Below are positions 60,349 to 64,000 of a stretch of DNA of 64,000 bases, in pieces. This DNA comes from VRUE01 sp963747765 (GTDB lineage: Bacteria; Actinomycetota; Thermoleophilia; Solirubrobacterales; 70-9). Made by a program: the position numbers and the translations under genes. The notes under the pieces are model-generated. The model did no database searches. It was not told the DNA's origin and saw only the letters and a program-made list of their open reading frames with translations. The DNA lies in NCBI GenBank assembly GCA_963747765.1, contig CAVVGH010000001.1, forward strand, positions 307,346 through 371,345. The letters are read 5' to 3'. Within the stretch, counting starts at the first letter, position 1; each line of letters starts with the position of its first letter.

Positions 60349-60376
60349 TAACTACCGGCGGAGCAAAGGAGCGACG

Positions 60377-61315
60377 ATGACCGACGCTCAGCGCCCCACG
60401 CCGATGCCGACCGACGCCCCCATGGCGGCGGTCGCGGCGATCGCCGCCTACGCCCCCGCCGGGCTCTCGCCCGCAGCGGCGGCCTTCGCCCGCTCCGCGG
60501 CGGCGCGGGCCGCTCCGCGCAGGCGCGAGCGGGCCAAGGCGCTGCTCTACGCAGCTTCGAGACTGGCGGCGTTCGGCGAGTCGGTGGGGCTTGAGCCGCA
60601 GGCGGAGACGCTCTTGCGCGAGGCGACGATCGAGCGCTTCGTGCTCACGGGCTGCCGTGCGGTCTCGCCGGCGACGCGCCGCACCTTGAGGACCAACCTG
60701 CGGGCGCTGGCTCGCGCGCACGAGGCGGGGCCCTCGCCGCTGCCGGCGCCGCTGTCCCGCGAGCGCGCCAAGCCCCCCTACTCGGAGGCCGAGATCGCCG
60801 GCTACCTGCGGGCGGCCGCTGCGCAGCCGAGCGAGGCAAGGCGGATGCGCGCCACCGCGCTTATCTGCCTGGGGGCGGGGGCGGGGATCGTCGCCGGCGA
60901 GCTTCGCCGGCTGCGCGGGCGCGACGTCACCCGGCGCTCGGGTGGACTGGTGGTCTGCGTCTCGGGACGACGGGCGCGCGCCGTGCCGGTGCTCGCCCGC
61001 TTCGGCGAGCCGCTGGAGGAGGCCGTCGCCTTCGCCGGGCAGGGCTACCTGCTCGGCGGCGAGAGCTCGGGGCGCCGCAACCTCACCGATGCCTTGAACG
61101 CCGCGCTCGGCTCCGACGCGGCCCTGCCGCGCCTGGAGCCGGGTCGCCTACGCTCGACCTGGCTTTGCGAGTGCGCGCAGCTGATCGGCCTGCGGGCCTT
61201 CATGGAGGCAGCCGGGCTGCGCTGCTCCCAGCGGCTCGGCGACTTGGTGGCGGAGCTGCCCGAAGCGCAGGAGGAGGCGGCCGTCGCATTGCTCGGAGGA
61301 GGCCGTGGTGGCTGA
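60377..61315 (+). CDS. Degenerate tyrosine-recombinase-like protein
   Basis: 312 residues, ATG after AAAGGA. The N-terminal helical core domain (RERAKALLYAASRLAAFGES, ATRRTLRTNLRALARAHEAG) and a C-terminal catalytic-like domain are present. LICLGAGAGIVAGELRRLRG with RDV parallels the GLRxxEL-x-LxWxDI stretch, and LEPGRLRSTWLCECAQLIGL parallels HxLRHTFAT. The usual Arg, His and Tyr are not in place, so catalysis is doubtful. It overlaps the transposase gene by 11 bp, which suggests they act together. Assignment from fold-like pattern only. Confidence 0.5.
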   Translation: MTDAQRPTPMPTDAPMAAVAAIAAYAPAGLSPAAAAFARSAAARAAPRRRERAKALLYAASRLAAFGESVGLEPQAETLLREATIERFVLTGCRAVSPATRRTLRTNLRALARAHEAGPSPLPAPLSRERAKPPYSEAEIAGYLRAAAAQPSEARRMRATALICLGAGAGIVAGELRRLRGRDVTRRSGGLVVCVSGRRARAVPVLARFGEPLEEAVAFAGQGYLLGGESSGRRNLTDALNAALGSDAALPRLEPGRLRSTWLCECAQLIGLRAFMEAAGLRCSQRLGDLVAELPEAQEEAAVALLGGGRGG

Positions 61316-62810
61316 GGCGAAGCTTGAGCGCCTTGAGGCGATCGTCGATGCCTCGGGCATCGCCCCGCGGATCGAGGCGCTCTTGCCGGTGGGGGTGCGG
61401 CGGCGCCAGCTCTCGGTTCGCACCCTGCTGGTGGGCATCCTGGCGGTCGCCTGCGACGGGCGCCCCGCTCACCTGAGCCGGGTGCACGAGGCGCTGCTCT
61501 CGCTGCCCGAGGTCGAGAAGAAGCGGCTCGGGGCGATCGCCGAGTGGCGGGACGGGCTCCACCTGCTCACCTACCGCCAGGTGGAGCGCACCTTCTCGCT
61601 GGTGAGCGGGGCGATCGCCAAGGATGAGCCCGACGGGGAGCCCTCCGAGGCGCTCCGGGAGATCATCGACGCCCTGCTGGAGGCAAGCGTCGAGGTTTGC
61701 GGGGATCTCGAGACGAGCTCCTACGCGGTCGACTGGACCGACCTGGAGACGTTCTCCTGCCCGCCGCCGAAGGACAGCGAGCGCTGCGGGGACCCCGAGG
61801 CCGCCTGGGGGCACCGGCGCGGCGACTCCCCCGGCGAGAGCGACGAGGCCTTCTACGGCTACTACCTCCAGGTGGTGACCGCCGTCGGCGAGGAGCGCGG
61901 CCCGGCGGTGCCCGAGCTGGTGCGCCGCATCCACCTCGCCTCCTGCGATGTCGATCCCCCGGCGGCGCTCGTGGGAGTGCTCGAGCGGATGGCTGCCGCG
62001 GGGATCGCGATCGGCGACCTTCTCGCCGACTCCGGCTATGCCCACCGGGTGGCGGAGACGTGGGCGCTGCCGGTGCGCCGCCTCGGCGCCCGTCTCGTCC
62101 AGGACCTCCACCCCCATGACCGCGGGCCCAAGGGGACTCACCTGGGGGCGACCCTCGCCAACGGAGCCCTCTACTGCCCCGCCACCCCGAGCGCGCTCTT
62201 GGAGCTGGGCCCGCTCGCCCGCGGCGCCACGGAGGCCGAGACGACCGCCCACGACACCAGAGCGGCCGAGCTTCGCCGCTACCGGCTCGCGCCGATCACC
62301 GGATATGACGAAGACGGCTACCGGCGCGCCGGCTGCCCGGCGACCCGCGGCAAGCTGCGCTGCCCCTTGCGCCCTGAGTCGATGGCGCTCGACCACACCC
62401 GCCCCGAGGTCATCTCCCCACCCGAGCACCCGCCCACCTGCTGCTCCCAGCAGACGATCACGGTGCCCCCGTCGGTCAATGCCAAGACCGCACAGAAGCA
62501 CGACTACCCCTCCCCCGAGCACCGCCGCTCCTACGCGCGGCGCTCGGCCGCCGAGCGCGCCTATGCGACGGTCAAGGATCCGGCCTCAAACGACCTCTCC
62601 CGCGGCTGGTGCCGGCTGACGGGCCTTGCACCGATCGCGCTGTTGGCCGCCAGCGTCTTCGTTGCCCGCAAGCTGCGCGTCGCCGATGCCTTCGCCGCCC
62701 GAGCCGCCGAGGACGAGCGGCGTGCCGCCCAGGGCCTGCCGCCCAGGCCGCGCAGGCGCCGGCGCCAGACCACAGCCGATCTGGTCGGTGCGGCGAACGC
62801 GCCGCCCTAA
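61305..62810 (+). CDS. Large DDE-like transposase
   Basis: 501 residues, GTG start inside the end of the previous gene after GGAGGAGG. SVRTLLVGILAVACDGRPAH, YAVDWTDLETFSCPPPKDSE, GDLLADSGYAHRVAETWALP and ERAYATVKDPASNDLSRGWC give candidate D, D and E positions of a DDE transposase. C-terminal Arg-rich tail. It is not one of the common families I can name. Translational coupling to the recombinase-like gene makes a three-gene cassette with DUF6788. Confidence 0.65.
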   Translation: MVAEAKLERLEAIVDASGIAPRIEALLPVGVRRRQLSVRTLLVGILAVACDGRPAHLSRVHEALLSLPEVEKKRLGAIAEWRDGLHLLTYRQVERTFSLVSGAIAKDEPDGEPSEALREIIDALLEASVEVCGDLETSSYAVDWTDLETFSCPPPKDSERCGDPEAAWGHRRGDSPGESDEAFYGYYLQVVTAVGEERGPAVPELVRRIHLASCDVDPPAALVGVLERMAAAGIAIGDLLADSGYAHRVAETWALPVRRLGARLVQDLHPHDRGPKGTHLGATLANGALYCPATPSALLELGPLARGATEAETTAHDTRAAELRRYRLAPITGYDEDGYRRAGCPATRGKLRCPLRPESMALDHTRPEVISPPEHPPTCCSQQTITVPPSVNAKTAQKHDYPSPEHRRSYARRSAAERAYATVKDPASNDLSRGWCRLTGLAPIALLAASVFVARKLRVADAFAARAAEDERRAAQGLPPRPRRRRRQTTADLVGAANAPP

Positions 62811-63021
62811 CCCCTTCGCTTCGCCTTCGCCGAGACGGTCAGCGACAGCTCAGTGCGTGGGGAGAACCGATGGCCGCCGGTGGGGAGAAACGGTGGCCGT
62901 GGGCAGGGAAGTTGAATGGCCACTCCCGGAGGAGTCGATGGACATCCGACGCCACCGCGAAGCGCGGTTCGTCCGATCCAAACGTGAACATGAGTGGAGG
63001 TCAAAGGTGAAGACCTCGCGA
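62811..63021. other. Gap with IS21-end-like repeats
   Basis: No gene. TGGGGAGAACCGATGGCCG (62860-62878 region) and TGGGGAGAAACGGTGGCCG (62879-62900 region) are adjacent, like the repeated ends of IS21-type elements, and match the style of repeats at 54366-54417 on the other side of the island. Confidence 0.45.
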
Positions 63022-63094
63022 TGGAGCTAGCCGGACTCGAACCGGCGACCTCCTGGGTGCGATCCAGGCGCTCTTCCAACTGAGCTATAGCCCC
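63022..63094 (-). tRNA. tRNA-Ala (CGC)
   Basis: 73 nt, no encoded CCA. Acceptor GGGGCTA pairs with TAGCTCC, including the G3:U70 alanine identity pair. D arm GCTC/GAGC, anticodon arm CCTGG with loop ATCGCAC (anticodon CGC) and CCAGG, T arm GCCGG TTCGAGT CCGGC. Its 3' 40 bp also lie at 54171-54210, showing it was used as an integration site. Confidence 0.95.
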
Positions 63095-63460
63095 GTGTAT
63101 GAAGAAAAAGGGCTTTCCAATGCGGAATTCGCCCCCCTCTTCTTCTGGAAATCGTCTTCAGCGTAACCGATTGCGAATCCACGCTCCCAGGCACAAATGA
63201 AATTCGTTTGGGCACGCATTGGGCACGCAACGGGCAGGGACTGCCCAATCAGACATACCCCGCCTGCGCCGCTCCCGTGGGATGCCCCGAGGCGCCTGGT
63301 CGCAGGGATTCCGGGGAGCAAACTGACCGTTGGCTCGCCTCCGCTCCATCTGCTGCTGCGGGTTCGGCGGGTGGGAGCCCCTCACGCAGGATTGACGGAG
63401 TACAAGGGCCGACGCGCCAGGAAGCGAACCTAAGCGGATTCTCGGGCGCGCAATGCAAAG
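63095..63460. other. Gap between the tRNA and the RNase III gene
   Basis: 366 bp with no convincing gene. It contains a short pair of GGGCACGCA repeats (around 63210-63230) and the upstream region of the tRNA. Nothing else is recognised. Confidence 0.4.
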
Positions 63461-64000
63461 ATGCCCCGGATCCTCTTGAGATTGCGCAGCCGATCAAGTT
63501 CGAGCTTGAGCAGTTCCACGCTGGTGGAGCTGATTGACGGCCTGCCGGGCGAGCTGCGAGAGCAGGCTCTCACTCACTACACGTGGGTCGACGACGACCG
63601 CGATTCCTACAAACGCCTCGCCCTGATCGGCGACAGCGCGCTAAGTCTCTTCGTGGCGGAAGATCTGCACAGAAGACTGCCGGACAGCCGTCCCGGAACG
63701 TTGACGATGGTTCGGTCCCGCGCGGTCTGCGCCGCTTCCTGTGCCGAGGTCGGCTGCCGGCTGGGGATACCGCAGATGCTGGAAGAGCTGGAGGAATCGG
63801 AGCGATGCGAAGCGATCCCGACCGAGATATTGGTGGAGGCCTCGCGGCCGATGGCCGAGATGACCGAGGCGATGATCGGCGCTTCCTATCTGACCTTCGG
63901 GTTCGATCCCGCCCGCAGCGCGGTACTGGCGGCGTTCGGACGCCAGATCCAGGCTGGCGTGGAGCGTCCGCGCGATCCCAAATCCATGCTCCACGAACTG
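63461..64000 (+). CDS. rnc: Divergent ribonuclease III (3' partial)
   Basis: Reading frame runs off the window; 180 residues visible. TTG at 63506 is an alternative start to the ATG at 63461. TLVELIDGLPGELREQALTH, then YKRLALIGDSALSLFVAEDL and MAEMTEAMIGASYLTFG align with the RNase III catalytic domain. The signature usually reads RLEFLGDS, but here the first Glu is Ala (RLALIGDS), and the later Asp is Glu (AEMTEA). The GDS Asp and the EAMIGA Glu are kept. The dsRNA-binding domain would lie outside the window. Confidence 0.65.
   Translation, partial: MPRILLRLRSRSSSSLSSSTLVELIDGLPGELREQALTHYTWVDDDRDSYKRLALIGDSALSLFVAEDLHRRLPDSRPGTLTMVRSRAVCAASCAEVGCRLGIPQMLEELEESERCEAIPTEILVEASRPMAEMTEAMIGASYLTFGFDPARSAVLAAFGRQIQAGVERPRDPKSMLHEL

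Noticed and set aside
63085..63321. Possible integrase C-terminal remnant next to the tRNA (minus strand, CPMRAQTNFICAW)
   Set aside because: Too short and without catalytic motif; only suggestive by position.

Overview
The window is high-GC DNA with dense, short-spaced genes, many GTG/TTG starts, frequent 4-bp start/stop overlaps and actinobacterial families (MMPL exporter, DnaE2/ImuB mutasome with a CGAAC-N4-GTTCG LexA box, DUF3105, DUF6504, several enoyl-CoA hydratases). Together this suggests an actinobacterium of the Thermoleophilia/Solirubrobacterales type. The assignment is an inference from gene style, since no rRNA is present.

Layout. About 1-10 kb is a surface-polysaccharide locus: LytR_C protein, frameshifted exported protein, Wzy-like polymerase, Wzx-like flippase, three glycosyltransferases, a PglC-type initiating sugar transferase, and GNAT and FemAB-like acyltransferases. 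About 10-16.7 kb holds DUF3105/hydrolase, metF, a candidate structured RNA, an enoyl-CoA hydratase, two TetR regulators and a nucleotide-sugar dehydrogenase. About 16.7-21.1 kb is an SOS mutagenesis operon: LexA box, ImuB C-terminal half only, DUF6504, DnaE2. About 21.6-37 kb is metabolic: a DHA2 exporter, a BadI/BadH-like pair, an IS630 element inserted exactly in the badH-like stop codon, hemerythrin, an acetone-carboxylase-like complex with fused alpha-gamma subunits, an MMPL exporter with a divergent MarR, and an ECF sigma/anti-sigma/lipoprotein/cupredoxin cluster. Two paralogous secreted proteins follow at 38-41 kb.

The 41.5-49.2 kb region (nitronate monooxygenase, DoxX, sigma/anti-sigma, ferredoxin with a SufR-like regulator and two matching operators, hydratase, VOC, GNAT, Nudix) is bracketed by two copies, in inverted orientation, of one modular non-coding element. 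That element is made of conserved blocks, a 24-bp-arm hairpin and two 70-bp-period palindromic repeats. After it come a secreted S15-type hydrolase, a TlpA-like protein with a shifted N-terminus, a second copy of the candidate RNA, and a VapBC pair.

From 54.17 to 63.06 kb a 40-bp direct copy of the 3' half of tRNA-Ala(CGC) and the intact tRNA flank a probable genomic island. It carries a GH92/GT39/GtrA glycan operon, an IS5-type element, and a three-gene cassette (DUF6788, degenerate tyrosine-recombinase-like protein, large DDE-like transposase). The window ends inside a divergent RNase III gene.

Main points for follow-up: the twin 190-nt structured RNA candidates (12.7 and 52.6 kb) with covariation and terminators, the inverted modular repeats, the SOS-driven truncated ImuB, the fused acetone carboxylase, and the tRNA-bounded island.
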